Shown piece by piece: positions 1-6,622 of a stretch of 7,072 bases of DNA. Origin of the DNA: Aquincola sp. (GTDB taxonomy: Bacteria; Pseudomonadota; Gammaproteobacteria; Burkholderiales; Burkholderiaceae_C). Position numbers and translations under genes: made by a program. The notes beneath the pieces are model-generated. The model had not been told where the DNA came from, made no database searches, and saw only the letters and a program-made list of their open reading frames with translations. How positions within the stretch are numbered: the first letter of the stretch is position 1; each line of letters begins with the position of its first letter. The stretch is taken from NCBI GenBank assembly GCA_029884035.1, contig JAOUIM010000187.1, positions 1 to 7,072 on the forward strand, written 5' to 3'.

Positions 1-49
1 CGGAGAGTTGCGGGTTCGCGTCGTCTAGGGCCAGGTAGCGCGATCGGAG

Positions 50-64
50 GGCTCGCGCCGAGCC
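50..64 (-). terminator. Possible terminator hairpin downstream of the CoA-transferase
   Basis: A perfect 6-bp inverted repeat (GGCTCG, 3-nt loop, CGAGCC) lies 25 nt past the stop codon of the leftward CoA-transferase gene. It is GC-rich, but no T-run follows on the minus strand, so it is not a textbook intrinsic terminator. In DNA this rich in GC, short hairpins also arise by chance. The rest of positions 1-89 shows nothing else I can name. Confidence 0.25.
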
Positions 65-89
65 GCGACGCCCCCTACAAGAGCCACCC

Positions 90-1973
90 TCAAACCACCT
101 CGCCGCCGCGCGCCAGCGCCTGCGCCACCTTCATGCGCTTGAACGCGCCCGACGCGTAACGCGTGACGTTGGCGTACCAGCGCTGGTGCATTTCGTGCGC
201 CATCCCGGCGTAGGCGTCCTCGAGGCCGCTGGTGATCTGGAAGCCGTCATAGTTGACGACGGCGTCGACGCGGTGGCCGATCGCCTGGCATCGCGCGCTC
301 ACCGCATCGCGGATGGCGTCGATGTCGGCGGCGCTCTTCACGTTCAGGTGCTGGAAGTTCAGGAACAACGTGTCGCGCGCCGCGTCGTAGTGGATGCGGC
401 GCGGCAGGTCCGGGTCGAGCAACAGGTGACGCAGCTCGATCGGCTCGGCGCGGAAGATGCGCGCGTCCATCGGCACCGGGGGCGGCACCATGATCGGGGC
501 GAAGGCCATGTGCGCCAGGATGTCGCGCTCGATGTCGATGCCCGGCGCCACTTCGGTCAGCGCCAGGCCGTGCGGCGTCAGCTCGAACACGCAGCGCTCG
601 GTGACGTAGAGCACGCGCTGGCCGCGCGACGCGGCCTGGTGGCCGGCGAAGGTGACGTGCTGTACCTGGGCGCGGAACTTCGAGTTGCGGCCCTCCTTCT
701 CGATCGCCAGGCGCCCGTCGCCGGCCTTCACTTCGAGCCCGCCGGCGGTGAAGGTGCCGGCGAAGACGAGCGCCTTGGCGCTCTGCGAGATGTTGATGAA
801 GCCGCCGGCGCCAGCCAGCCGCGAGCCGAAGCGGCTGACGTTGACGTTGCCGTTGGCGTCGGCCTCGGCCATGCCGAGCACCGCGAGGTCGAGGCCGCCG
901 CCGTCGTAGAAGTCGAACTGCTGGTTCTGGTCGATCACCGCCTCGACATTGACGCCGGCACCGAAGTCCAGCCCCGCCGCCGGCACGCCGCCGACGATGC
1001 CGGGCTCGGCGGTCAGCGTGATCAGGTCCATCACGCGTTCCTCGTTGGCCACCGCCGACACGCCCTCGGGCATGCCGATGCCCAGGTTCACCACGCCATC
1101 GACCGGGAGCTCCATCGCGCAGCGCCGCGCGATGATCTTGCGCTCGTCCAGCGGCAACGCCGGCAGCGAATCGAGCGGCACCTGGATCTCGGCGGCGAAG
1201 GCCGGCGAGTAGGCGGTGGCATAGGTCTGGCGGTGGTTCTCGGGCTTGGCCACCACCACCGCGTCGACCAGCGTGCCGGGGATGCGCACCAGGCGCGGAT
1301 GCAGTGAACCGGCTTTCGCGATCCGCTCGACCTGCGCGATCACGACGCCGCCCGAGTTGTGCGCGGCCATCGCCATCGCCAGGTTGTCCAGCGTCAGTGC
1401 CTCGCGCTCCATCGTGATGTTGCCGTGCGTGTCGGCGGTGGTGCCGCGGATGAACGCGACGTGGATCGGGAAGGCCTTGTAGAACAGCCACTCGCGGCCG
1501 TCCAGCGGCATCAGCCGCACCAGGTCCTCGGTCGTGATGTCGTTCAACTTGCCGCCCGACAGCCGCGGGTCGACGAAGGTGCCCAGGCCGACGCGCGACA
1601 GGTGCCCCGGCTTGCCCGCCGCGATGTCGCGGTACAGGTGCGAGATCACGCCCTGCGGCAGGTTGTAGGCCTCGAGCTTGCCCTCGACCGCGAGCCGCGC
1701 CACCTTCGGGATCAGGCCCCAGTGACCGCCGATCACGCGCCTGAGCAACCCTTCGTGGCCGAGGCGGTTCAGCCCGCGGTCGTGGCCGTCGCCCTGGCCG
1801 GCGGCGAAAAGCAGCGTCAGGCCCTGGGGCTCGCCGTCGGCGACGTAGCGCTCGGCCAGCGCGGAGAGCAACTCATCGGGCGTGCCGATGCCGACGAAGC
1901 CCGAGGTGACGATCGTGTCGCCTGAGCGCACGAGGGCGGCCGCCTCGGCGGCGCTGACGATCTTGTGGCGCAT
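90..1973 (-). CDS. Fused alpha-beta acyl-CoA:acetate/3-ketoacid CoA-transferase with C-terminal extension
   Basis: A family I CoA-transferase in which both subunit domains are fused in one 627-residue chain, as in E. coli YdiF and clostridial propionate CoA-transferase. Such cytoplasmic enzymes move CoA between acyl-CoA and a free carboxylate through a glutamyl-CoA intermediate. The N-terminal half carries the glycine-rich stretch GFVGIGTPDELL near residue 25. The C-terminal half holds the motif AEPGIVGGVPAAG, whose glutamate (about residue 323) matches the catalytic one. The last 110-120 residues exceed the roughly 520-530 of YdiF/Pct and form an extra alpha/beta-looking region (IHYDAARDTLFLNF onward). 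I start at the ATG ending at 1973, not at an ATG 11 codons upstream, because AGGAG sits 9 nt before it and homologues begin close to KIVSAAEAAALV. It is transcribed divergently from the DUF2249-decarboxylase pair. The acyl substrate cannot be read from sequence; short-chain or aryl-acetyl CoA are possibilities. Confidence 0.92.
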   Translation of the reverse strand: MRHKIVSAAEAAALVRSGDTIVTSGFVGIGTPDELLSALAERYVADGEPQGLTLLFAAGQGDGHDRGLNRLGHEGLLRRVIGGHWGLIPKVARLAVEGKLEAYNLPQGVISHLYRDIAAGKPGHLSRVGLGTFVDPRLSGGKLNDITTEDLVRLMPLDGREWLFYKAFPIHVAFIRGTTADTHGNITMEREALTLDNLAMAMAAHNSGGVVIAQVERIAKAGSLHPRLVRIPGTLVDAVVVAKPENHRQTYATAYSPAFAAEIQVPLDSLPALPLDERKIIARRCAMELPVDGVVNLGIGMPEGVSAVANEERVMDLITLTAEPGIVGGVPAAGLDFGAGVNVEAVIDQNQQFDFYDGGGLDLAVLGMAEADANGNVNVSRFGSRLAGAGGFINISQSAKALVFAGTFTAGGLEVKAGDGRLAIEKEGRNSKFRAQVQHVTFAGHQAASRGQRVLYVTERCVFELTPHGLALTEVAPGIDIERDILAHMAFAPIMVPPPVPMDARIFRAEPIELRHLLLDPDLPRRIHYDAARDTLFLNFQHLNVKSAADIDAIRDAVSARCQAIGHRVDAVVNYDGFQITSGLEDAYAGMAHEMHQRWYANVTRYASGAFKRMKVAQALARGGEVV

Positions 1974-1982
1974 GTTCCGGTG

Positions 1983-1987
1983 CTCCT
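1983..1987 (-). promoter_or_regulatory. Ribosome binding site deciding the CoA-transferase start
   Basis: On the minus strand this reads AGGAG, 9 nt before the ATG at 1973-1971. The alternative upstream ATG (2006-2004) has no comparable site and would place this Shine-Dalgarno sequence inside the coding region. Confidence 0.7.
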
Positions 1988-2041
1988 GGCGTCGAGGCTG
2001 TCGCAAGGTTCCCAGATCGACCGTCGCGGCGCAATCAATCC

Positions 2042-2083
2042 TTGCACGGGTTCAAGGACGGGCGGCGCGGCGCGGCCCACAGT
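2042..2083 (+). promoter_or_regulatory. Candidate FNR/Dnr-type promoter of the first DUF2249 gene
   Basis: TTGCACGGGTTCAA at 2042-2055 matches 7 of the 10 fixed positions of TTGAT-N4-ATCAA. It lies inside a longer dyad, CCTTG-N8-CAAGG (2040-2057), with perfect outer arms. A weak -10-like hexamer CACAGT (2078-2083) is centred 32 nt further on, as in class II FNR/Crp-type promoters, putting the start of transcription near 2090, 16 nt before the GTG at 2106. The site also lies 69 nt upstream of the divergent CoA-transferase start, so it could affect both genes. Inner positions depart from consensus; the call rests on symmetry, spacing and two similar sites further right. Confidence 0.45.
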
Positions 2084-2105
2084 GCGCTGCCATGCCCTGC
2101 GTGCC

Positions 2106-2345
2106 GTGACCAGCAAGCCCCTGATCCTCGACGTCCGCAACATTCCGTTCTGGCGTCGGCTCGAATCGATTCTGGCCGCGCTGGATCGTCTGGCCGAGGG
2201 CGGCGGCCTCGAACTGGTGGCCGACCTCGACCCCTGGCCGCTGCGCAGCTATCTCGAGGCCACGCGCGGGGGCAACCTCACCTGGACCTACCTCGAATCG
2301 GGCCCCCAGGTATGGCGCGTGCTGGTCGAACGCCGCGGCGCTTGA
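2106..2345 (+). CDS. DUF2249 domain protein (divergent member)
   Basis: A 79-residue soluble protein made up almost entirely of one DUF2249 domain. It opens with ILDVRNIPFWRRLESILAALDRL, has ADLDPWPLRSYLE where the family usually has NDHDPxPLYYQFE, and ends with the conserved TYLESGPQVWRVLVER. The biochemical role of the family is not established; members are frequent near NO, denitrification and hemerythrin genes. The GTG at 2106 is chosen because homologues start just before LDVR, and because the alternative in-frame GTG at 2082 would lie upstream of the predicted transcription start near 2090. No strong Shine-Dalgarno is visible, so the start is uncertain. It is followed after 46 nt by the arylpyruvate decarboxylase gene, with no terminator between them, suggesting co-transcription. 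The second DUF2249 protein at the right end is clearly related, but this copy lacks the family's histidine in NDHDP. Confidence 0.8.
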   Translation: MTSKPLILDVRNIPFWRRLESILAALDRLAEGGGLELVADLDPWPLRSYLEATRGGNLTWTYLESGPQVWRVLVERRGA

Positions 2346-2391
2346 ATTGGCGCAAAGTCCGCGCGGCCGCGCGGGCCCAGCATCGAAGCCC

Positions 2392-4026
2392 ATGGCCCGT
2401 CCGCTCCCGCTGACCCTGCAATTGCTGCACGCGCTGCGCGCGCGCGGCGCCACCGAGGTGTTCGGCATTCCCGGCGACTTCGCCTTGCCGTTGTTCCGCG
2501 AGATCGAGCGCCATGCCGTGCTGCGGCTGGTCACGCTGTCGCACGAGCCGGCGGTCGGCTTCGCGGCCGACGCGGCGGCGCGGCTGCGCGGCGGCCTGGG
2601 CGTTGCCGCGGTGACCTACGGTGCGGGTGCGCTCAACCTGGTCAACGCGGTGGCCTCGGCCTATGCCGAGCGTGTGCCGCTGGTGGTGTTGTCGGGCGCG
2701 CCGGCCGCGCGCGAGGCCGCGAGCGGGCTGCAGCTGCACCACCAGGTCAAAACGCTCGATTCGCAGTGGCGGCTGTACCGCGAGATCACCGCCGATCAGG
2801 CGCGGCTGGACGACGCGCGCGATGCGCCGACGGCGATCGCCCGCGTGCTCGACACCGCGTTGCAGCGCGCACGGCCGGTCTACCTCGAAGTGCCGCGCGA
2901 CTGCGCCGCGATGCCGATCGATGCGGTGCCGGCTCCGGCGCCGCGAACGCCCGATGCCGATGCGGTCAGCGCCTGTGCCGATGAACTGCTGCAGCGCCTG
3001 CGCGATGCCGAGCGGCCGATGATGCTGGTGGGCGTCGAGGTGCGGCGCCACGGCCTCGAGGTGCGGGTGGCCGAACTGGCACGTCGCCTGTCGATCCCGG
3101 TGGCCACCACCTTCATGGGCCGCGGCGTGCTGGCCGAGACCGACGCGCCGCTGGTCGGCACCTACCTCGGGTTGGCGGGCGACCCCGAACTCACGCAGCA
3201 GGTGGAGACGTCCGACGGCCTGCTGCTGCTGGGCGTGATCGTCAGCGACACCAACTTCGCGGTCTCGGCGCAACGCATCGACCTGCGGCGCACGATCCGC
3301 GCCTTCGACGACGAGGTGGTGATGGGCCACCATGCCTATCCCTTCGTGCCGCTGGCACACCTGATCGACGCGCTGCTCGAGCGCTTGCCGCCGCGGCCCG
3401 CACCGGCGCCGGCGCGCCGCGAGCGCGCCGTGGCTGTCGCGTCCGCCGGCGACGCGCCCATCACGCCGTCGGACATTGCCGCCGCGGTCAACGCGTTGAT
3501 GCGCGAGCACGGCCCGATGCCGGTAGCTAGCGACGTGGGCGACTGCCTGTTCACCGCGATGGATCTCGCGCCCACGGCGCTGGTCGCGCCCGGCTACTAC
3601 GCGACGATGGGCTACGGCGTGCCGGCCGGCATCGGCGTGCAGGTGGCCAGCGGGCGGCGCCCGATCGTTCTGGTGGGCGACGGCGCGTTCCAGATGACCG
3701 GCTGGGAACTCGGCAACGCGGCGCGCGCGGGCTGCGACCCGATCGTCGTCGTGTTCAACAACGCGTGCTGGGAGATGCTGCACGCGTTCGAGCCCGAGGC
3801 GCGATTCAACGCCCTGCCGCGCTGGGACTTCGCGTCGATGGCCTCCGGCATGGGTGGCGACGGGTATGCGGCAAGCACGTGCGCGCAGCTGCAGGCGGCA
3901 CTGCAGCGCGCGCACGCGACGCGCGGGCGCTTCCAGCTGATCGACGTGCGCCTGGCCGACGCGGCGGTGTCGCCGACGCTGGCGCGTTACGTTGGCGCGG
4001 TGCGGCGCTTGTCGATGGCGGGGTGA
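2392..4026 (+). CDS. ipdC: Indolepyruvate/phenylpyruvate decarboxylase (ThDP-dependent)
   Basis: A 544-residue thiamine-diphosphate enzyme that resembles Azospirillum brasilense phenylpyruvate/indolepyruvate decarboxylase closely along its whole length. That enzyme decarboxylates aryl 2-keto acids to aldehydes, a step to indole-3-acetate or phenylacetate. The expected pyruvate-decarboxylase-family residues are present: Asp29 (GIPGDF), the ThDP-activating Glu52 (SHEPAVGFAADAAAR), the His116-His117 pair (QLHHQ), and the Mg-ThDP motif from GDG at 429-431 to NN at 456-457. SDTNFA at about 285-290 is also retained. The order is N-terminal PYR domain, central domain (about 195-330), C-terminal PP domain (about 360-535). 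The ATG at 2392 is preferred over a TTG at 2347, since homologues begin right before this point; the Shine-Dalgarno is weak. It probably forms an operon with the upstream DUF2249 gene. Substrate choice between indolepyruvate, phenylpyruvate and others is not decided by sequence; acetolactate synthase is unlikely given the HH motif. Confidence 0.93.
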   Translation: MARPLPLTLQLLHALRARGATEVFGIPGDFALPLFREIERHAVLRLVTLSHEPAVGFAADAAARLRGGLGVAAVTYGAGALNLVNAVASAYAERVPLVVLSGAPAAREAASGLQLHHQVKTLDSQWRLYREITADQARLDDARDAPTAIARVLDTALQRARPVYLEVPRDCAAMPIDAVPAPAPRTPDADAVSACADELLQRLRDAERPMMLVGVEVRRHGLEVRVAELARRLSIPVATTFMGRGVLAETDAPLVGTYLGLAGDPELTQQVETSDGLLLLGVIVSDTNFAVSAQRIDLRRTIRAFDDEVVMGHHAYPFVPLAHLIDALLERLPPRPAPAPARRERAVAVASAGDAPITPSDIAAAVNALMREHGPMPVASDVGDCLFTAMDLAPTALVAPGYYATMGYGVPAGIGVQVASGRRPIVLVGDGAFQMTGWELGNAARAGCDPIVVVFNNACWEMLHAFEPEARFNALPRWDFASMASGMGGDGYAASTCAQLQAALQRAHATRGRFQLIDVRLADAAVSPTLARYVGAVRRLSMAG

Positions 4027-4277
4027 GGGGCCGCAGACCCGAGGCGGATGCCCATGCGCACGGTCGCAACCATCACGGACGGTCTGCATCACTCGGCCTG
4101 ACGTCCAAGCAGGCTTGCGCAGCAGGAGCCCGGCCGGGGGATGCCGCCATGTTGCGCCCGTATGATCTGCCGACCGGGCGCATCGGTGATGGACCAACCC
4201 GGGGTGGGTGAACCACCCTGGCTGTCGATCGCGCATCGCCACTTCCGCAGCCGGGAAGCGATCGCGAGGAGTCGGGC
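4027..4277. other. Intergenic gap between ipdC and the GNAT gene
   Basis: These 251 nt contain no gene I can support. Short open frames here run out of frame into neighbouring genes and look like no known protein. The gap holds a 6-bp inverted repeat at 4202-4218 and the Shine-Dalgarno AGGAG (4267-4271) of the following gene. I see no clear terminator for ipdC and no convincing promoter, although a promoter for the GNAT gene should lie here. Confidence 0.6.
4202..4218. repeat. Inverted repeat upstream of the GNAT gene
   Basis: GGGTGG, a 5-nt spacer GTGAA, then CCACCC: a perfect 6-bp inverted repeat ending 59 nt before the GNAT start. It could be an operator, an RNA hairpin in the leader or the end of the ipdC transcript. 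No T-run follows, so a terminator is the weakest of these readings. Confidence 0.35.
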
Positions 4278-5087
4278 ATGGTGGATGACGACGAGTTCTT
4301 TGGTTCTCCTGACAGGATCGCCCTTGCAAGACGCAGCGCCCGCCTGTGGTCGCTGCTGCGTAACGACGCGCGCTTTGCCTACTACGGGCGCCTCGTTGCC
4401 TTGAGCGAGCCCGCGCAGGACACCGCCGAAATCCTTGCTGCATTGGCCGCGCTTCAGGGAGCGGCTGTCTGCTATTTCTATCCGGCCATCGCCGCACCGC
4501 GTCTGTTTGCGCAACTCGAAGACAGGGGCCTGGCGACGGATCGGCACGAGCACTTCCGGGGCGGCGAAGCCGCCGTCGCGGCCAGCCGCAGGGCTCTGGA
4601 AGACTTCTCGCTGCCGGACGATCTCAGCGTATTCGCGATCGAGGCCGACACGCCCCGCGACGTGGTCGCTGATGTCGCCGCTCTGTGTCTGTCCTGCGAT
4701 GTGATGCCGGTTCCGGGTTCGGTCATGAGAGGGCGCTCACAGAAGGGCATCTGCCTGGTCGCGATCGACCGGGATCGACGAGCGGTTGCGACCGCTTCGT
4801 CGTACATGCTCCATCATCCGTCGAGCCCTCGGGCGATGGATGCCTTCTGGGGCATGCTCGCGACGCGCGAAGACAGGCGCGGGGAAAGAATTGCGCTGCT
4901 GCTCGGCGCGCAGGCCATCGTCCACATGTGGGAACGCCATGGCGCGCGTGGCTTCATGACCGGCGTCAAGGCGGACAACCTGTCATCCCAGGCCCTGTGC
5001 AGGAAGCTCGGCGTCGCTGAAACCGAATGGATCTACGCCTCTTGCATCGACAAGCTGATGTTCGGCGGCTCATCGATCACCAAGTGA
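4278..5087 (+). CDS. GNAT-family N-acetyltransferase-like protein
   Basis: A 269-residue soluble protein. Its C-terminal half (about 118-255) looks like an acetyl-CoA-dependent GNAT fold: a strand GICLVAIDRDRRAVATASSYM (first half near 157-167), a motif-A-like ATREDRRGERIALLLGAQAI (about 195-214) with basic and glycine residues in the pyrophosphate-binding position, and a motif-B-like VKADNLSSQALCRKLGV (about 230-246). The N-terminal 115 residues are not recognised; they may be a degenerate second GNAT half or a substrate-binding part. The acceptor is unknown. AGGAG lies 6 nt before the ATG at 4278, which supports the start. It stands alone, with 251 nt before it and 100 nt after it. Eight of its arginines are coded by AGA or AGG (codons 13, 18, 83, 105, 151, 200, 204, 242), codons I did not see in the parts of ipdC I read in frame, which suggests separate ancestry. 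Confidence 0.8.
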   Translation: MVDDDEFFGSPDRIALARRSARLWSLLRNDARFAYYGRLVALSEPAQDTAEILAALAALQGAAVCYFYPAIAAPRLFAQLEDRGLATDRHEHFRGGEAAVAASRRALEDFSLPDDLSVFAIEADTPRDVVADVAALCLSCDVMPVPGSVMRGRSQKGICLVAIDRDRRAVATASSYMLHHPSSPRAMDAFWGMLATREDRRGERIALLLGAQAIVHMWERHGARGFMTGVKADNLSSQALCRKLGVAETEWIYASCIDKLMFGGSSITK

Positions 5088-5107
5088 CGATTCGGGTCGT
5101 TCGCAGG

Positions 5108-5120
5108 GCCGCACCGGCCG
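5108..5120. repeat. Short hairpin-forming repeat after the GNAT gene
   Basis: GGCCG, 3-nt loop, CGGCC: a perfect 5-bp inverted repeat 21 nt past the GNAT stop codon. It might help end that transcript, but it is short and lacks a T-run, so it may be chance in GC-rich DNA. Confidence 0.2.
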
Positions 5121-5148
5121 TGCTGCGCGACGTACATCTGCGCTGACT

Positions 5149-5189
5149 TGGCTCAGGTCAAGGCCCCGCCTGCCGCAGGACGCTACGGT
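5149..5189 (+). promoter_or_regulatory. Candidate FNR/Dnr-type promoter of nnrS
   Basis: TTGGCTCAGGTCAA at 5149-5162 matches 7 of 10 fixed positions of the FNR/Dnr box, with a complete TCAA right arm and TTG left arm. A TACGGT hexamer (5184-5189) is centred 31 nt downstream, close to class II geometry, and predicts a transcript start near 5196. NnrS genes are known targets of FNR-family NO sensors such as NnrR/Dnr, which strengthens the reading. The predicted start lies after the GTG at 5188, so this promoter and that translation start cannot both be right. Confidence 0.5.
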
Positions 5190-6501
5190 GGCGACTCGTC
5201 GCCTCATGATCTCTTCCGGCCCCTTGACTCCCCCGTCGTCGTCACCGTCCGCGATGAGTCGGGGGCCATGGCGCCTCGCGCGCCTGCTCACTGCACCGCA
5301 TCGCCTCGGGTTCTTCGCCGCCGCCGCCGCGATGGCCGTGAGCGCCGCCTGGTGGGCGATCGCGCTGGCGCTGTCTGCGGCAGGCTTCGAATTGCCATGG
5401 GCGGTGCCGCAGCCAATCGCGCATTCGCTGGCGATGGCGTTTTCGTTCATGCCGTTGTTCATCGTCGGCTTCGCGTTCACCGCCGGTCCGCGCTGGCTCG
5501 GCCTGCCCGACGTGCCGGCGCCCAGCCTGCTCAAGCCCGTGGTCGCGATGGGCGGCGGCTGGGCTCTCGCGCTCGCGGGCTTCCATCTCGCGGCGCCGCT
5601 GGCCGCGGCCGGCGTCGCGCTGGCCTGCGGTGGCTGGATGGCGCTGTTGCTGCGCTTGGCACGGTTGATCGCCGCCAGCCCGATGCCCGACACGATGCAT
5701 GCGCGCGGCGTGCTCGCGGCCGGCCTCGCAGGTGCGCTCGCGATGGCGCTTGCTGCGCTGGCACTGGCGCTCGCCTGGCCCGATGTCGCGCGCGCCGCGG
5801 TGCGCGTCGCGATCTGGGGCTTTCTTGCGGCGACCTTCGCGACGGTGTCGCACCGCATGCTGCCCTTCTTCACGGCGAGCGCGCTGCCGTTCGTCGAGGC
5901 CTGGCGGCCGAACTGGCTGCTGGCGGCCATGCTCGCGACCCTCGGCCTGACCGGACTCGTCGACGCGGCCGAGGTCCTGTGGTGGCCGCTGCCGGCGGTG
6001 CTGCACGCGGTGATGGCCGTGCTGCATGCCAGCGCGGCCGCGCTGATGCTGTGGTTGGCCTGGCGCTGGGGGCTGGTGCCGAGCATGCGGGTGCGGCTGC
6101 TGGCGATGCTGCACGCCGCCTTCGTCTGGCTCGGCCTCGCACTGGTGCTCGCAGCGTGCTCGCACGCGCGTGTAGCGTGGCTGGGCGACGGTGCGTCGCT
6201 CGGCCTGGCGCCGGTGCACGCGCTCGCCATCGGCTATCTCGGCGCGACGCTCATCGCGATGATCACCCGCGTGGCCGCCGGCCACAGCGGCCGCCCGCTG
6301 GCGGCCGACAACCTGGCGCTCGTGCTCTACCTCGCGGTGCATGTGGCCGCGGTCTTGCGCGTGGCGGCATCGCTGCGGCACGCGGCCGGCACTGCGCTCA
6401 CGCTCGTGGCCGTGGCGGCCTGGGCGCTGGGCTGCATCGGCTGGGCGCTGCGCTACGGCAGCTGGCTGGGCCGCCCGCGCGCCGACGGCCGGCCGGGTTG
6501 A
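5188..6501 (+). CDS. nnrS: NnrS family membrane protein
   Basis: A 437-residue hydrophobic protein with about twelve predicted membrane helices, first near residues 40-62 and last near 399-422. Family signatures are clear: RLLTAPHRLGFF (32-43), IAHSLAMAFSFMPLF (77-91), TAGPRWLG (98-105), SHRMLPFF (221-228), HALAIGYLGA (344-353) and ITRVAAGHSGRPL (359-371). Rhodobacter NnrS is a heme- and copper-containing membrane protein, and NnrS in other bacteria protects against NO and RNS stress; conserved histidines such as H79, H222, H344 and H366 are candidate metal ligands (inference). The GTG at 5188 has AGGA 7 nt before it, but the FNR-type promoter predicts a transcript start near 5196, favouring ATG 5206 or ATG 5254. 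The first 30 residues are not part of the conserved family core, so all three starts are compatible with function. The second DUF2249 gene follows after 121 nt with its own candidate promoter. Confidence 0.93.
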   Translation: MATRRLMISSGPLTPPSSSPSAMSRGPWRLARLLTAPHRLGFFAAAAAMAVSAAWWAIALALSAAGFELPWAVPQPIAHSLAMAFSFMPLFIVGFAFTAGPRWLGLPDVPAPSLLKPVVAMGGGWALALAGFHLAAPLAAAGVALACGGWMALLLRLARLIAASPMPDTMHARGVLAAGLAGALAMALAALALALAWPDVARAAVRVAIWGFLAATFATVSHRMLPFFTASALPFVEAWRPNWLLAAMLATLGLTGLVDAAEVLWWPLPAVLHAVMAVLHASAAALMLWLAWRWGLVPSMRVRLLAMLHAAFVWLGLALVLAACSHARVAWLGDGASLGLAPVHALAIGYLGATLIAMITRVAAGHSGRPLAADNLALVLYLAVHVAAVLRVAASLRHAAGTALTLVAVAAWALGCIGWALRYGSWLGRPRADGRPG

Positions 6502-6541
6502 CGCCGCGCGCACAACAACAGTCGCACCGCACGCTGCGTTC

Positions 6542-6583
6542 TTGAACCGCGTTAATGCCGAGATCGCGGGGCGCGCCTAGGCT
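6542..6583 (+). promoter_or_regulatory. Candidate FNR/Dnr-type promoter of the second DUF2249 gene
   Basis: TTGAACCGCGTTAA at 6542-6555 matches 7 of 10 fixed positions of TTGAT-N4-ATCAA. The hexamer TAGGCT (6578-6583) is centred 32 nt downstream, predicting a transcript start near 6590 and a leader of about 33 nt containing the Shine-Dalgarno AGGAG (6609-6613). The right half-site has T instead of C in TCAA, so it is the weaker of the three on that side but the best on the left (TTGA). Confidence 0.45.
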
Positions 6584-6622
6584 GGCGCATCTTCATCATC
6601 ACCCCTGCAGGAGTGGCTTGCC

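Noticed and set aside
186..1307. 373-codon plus-strand frame opposite the CoA-transferase
   Set aside because: It is a mirror of the CoA-transferase gene, with low-complexity Arg/His/Val/Asp composition and no domain.
2033..2038. TTGATT on the minus strand as a -35 box for the CoA-transferase
   Set aside because: No acceptable -10 hexamer is found 16-18 nt further along, so no promoter is claimed.
3961..4277. CRISPR-like or tandem repeats
   Set aside because: Only scattered short GC-rich repeats such as ACGGTC are seen, with no regular spacing; the same holds for the rest of the window.
2278..4497. 739-codon open frame on the minus strand opposite ipdC
   Set aside because: It is antisense to an unmistakable ThDP enzyme gene. 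Its translation is an arginine/histidine/glutamine-rich string with no recognisable domain, typical of shadow frames in GC-rich DNA.
4089..4553. 154-codon minus-strand frame over the ipdC-GNAT gap
   Set aside because: It overlaps the 5' part of the GNAT gene antisense, has no recognisable family resemblance and no supporting Shine-Dalgarno that I could identify.
5070..6513. Long minus-strand frames opposite nnrS
   Set aside because: Alanine/serine/arginine-rich shadow translations. The plus strand carries clear NnrS motifs and membrane helices.
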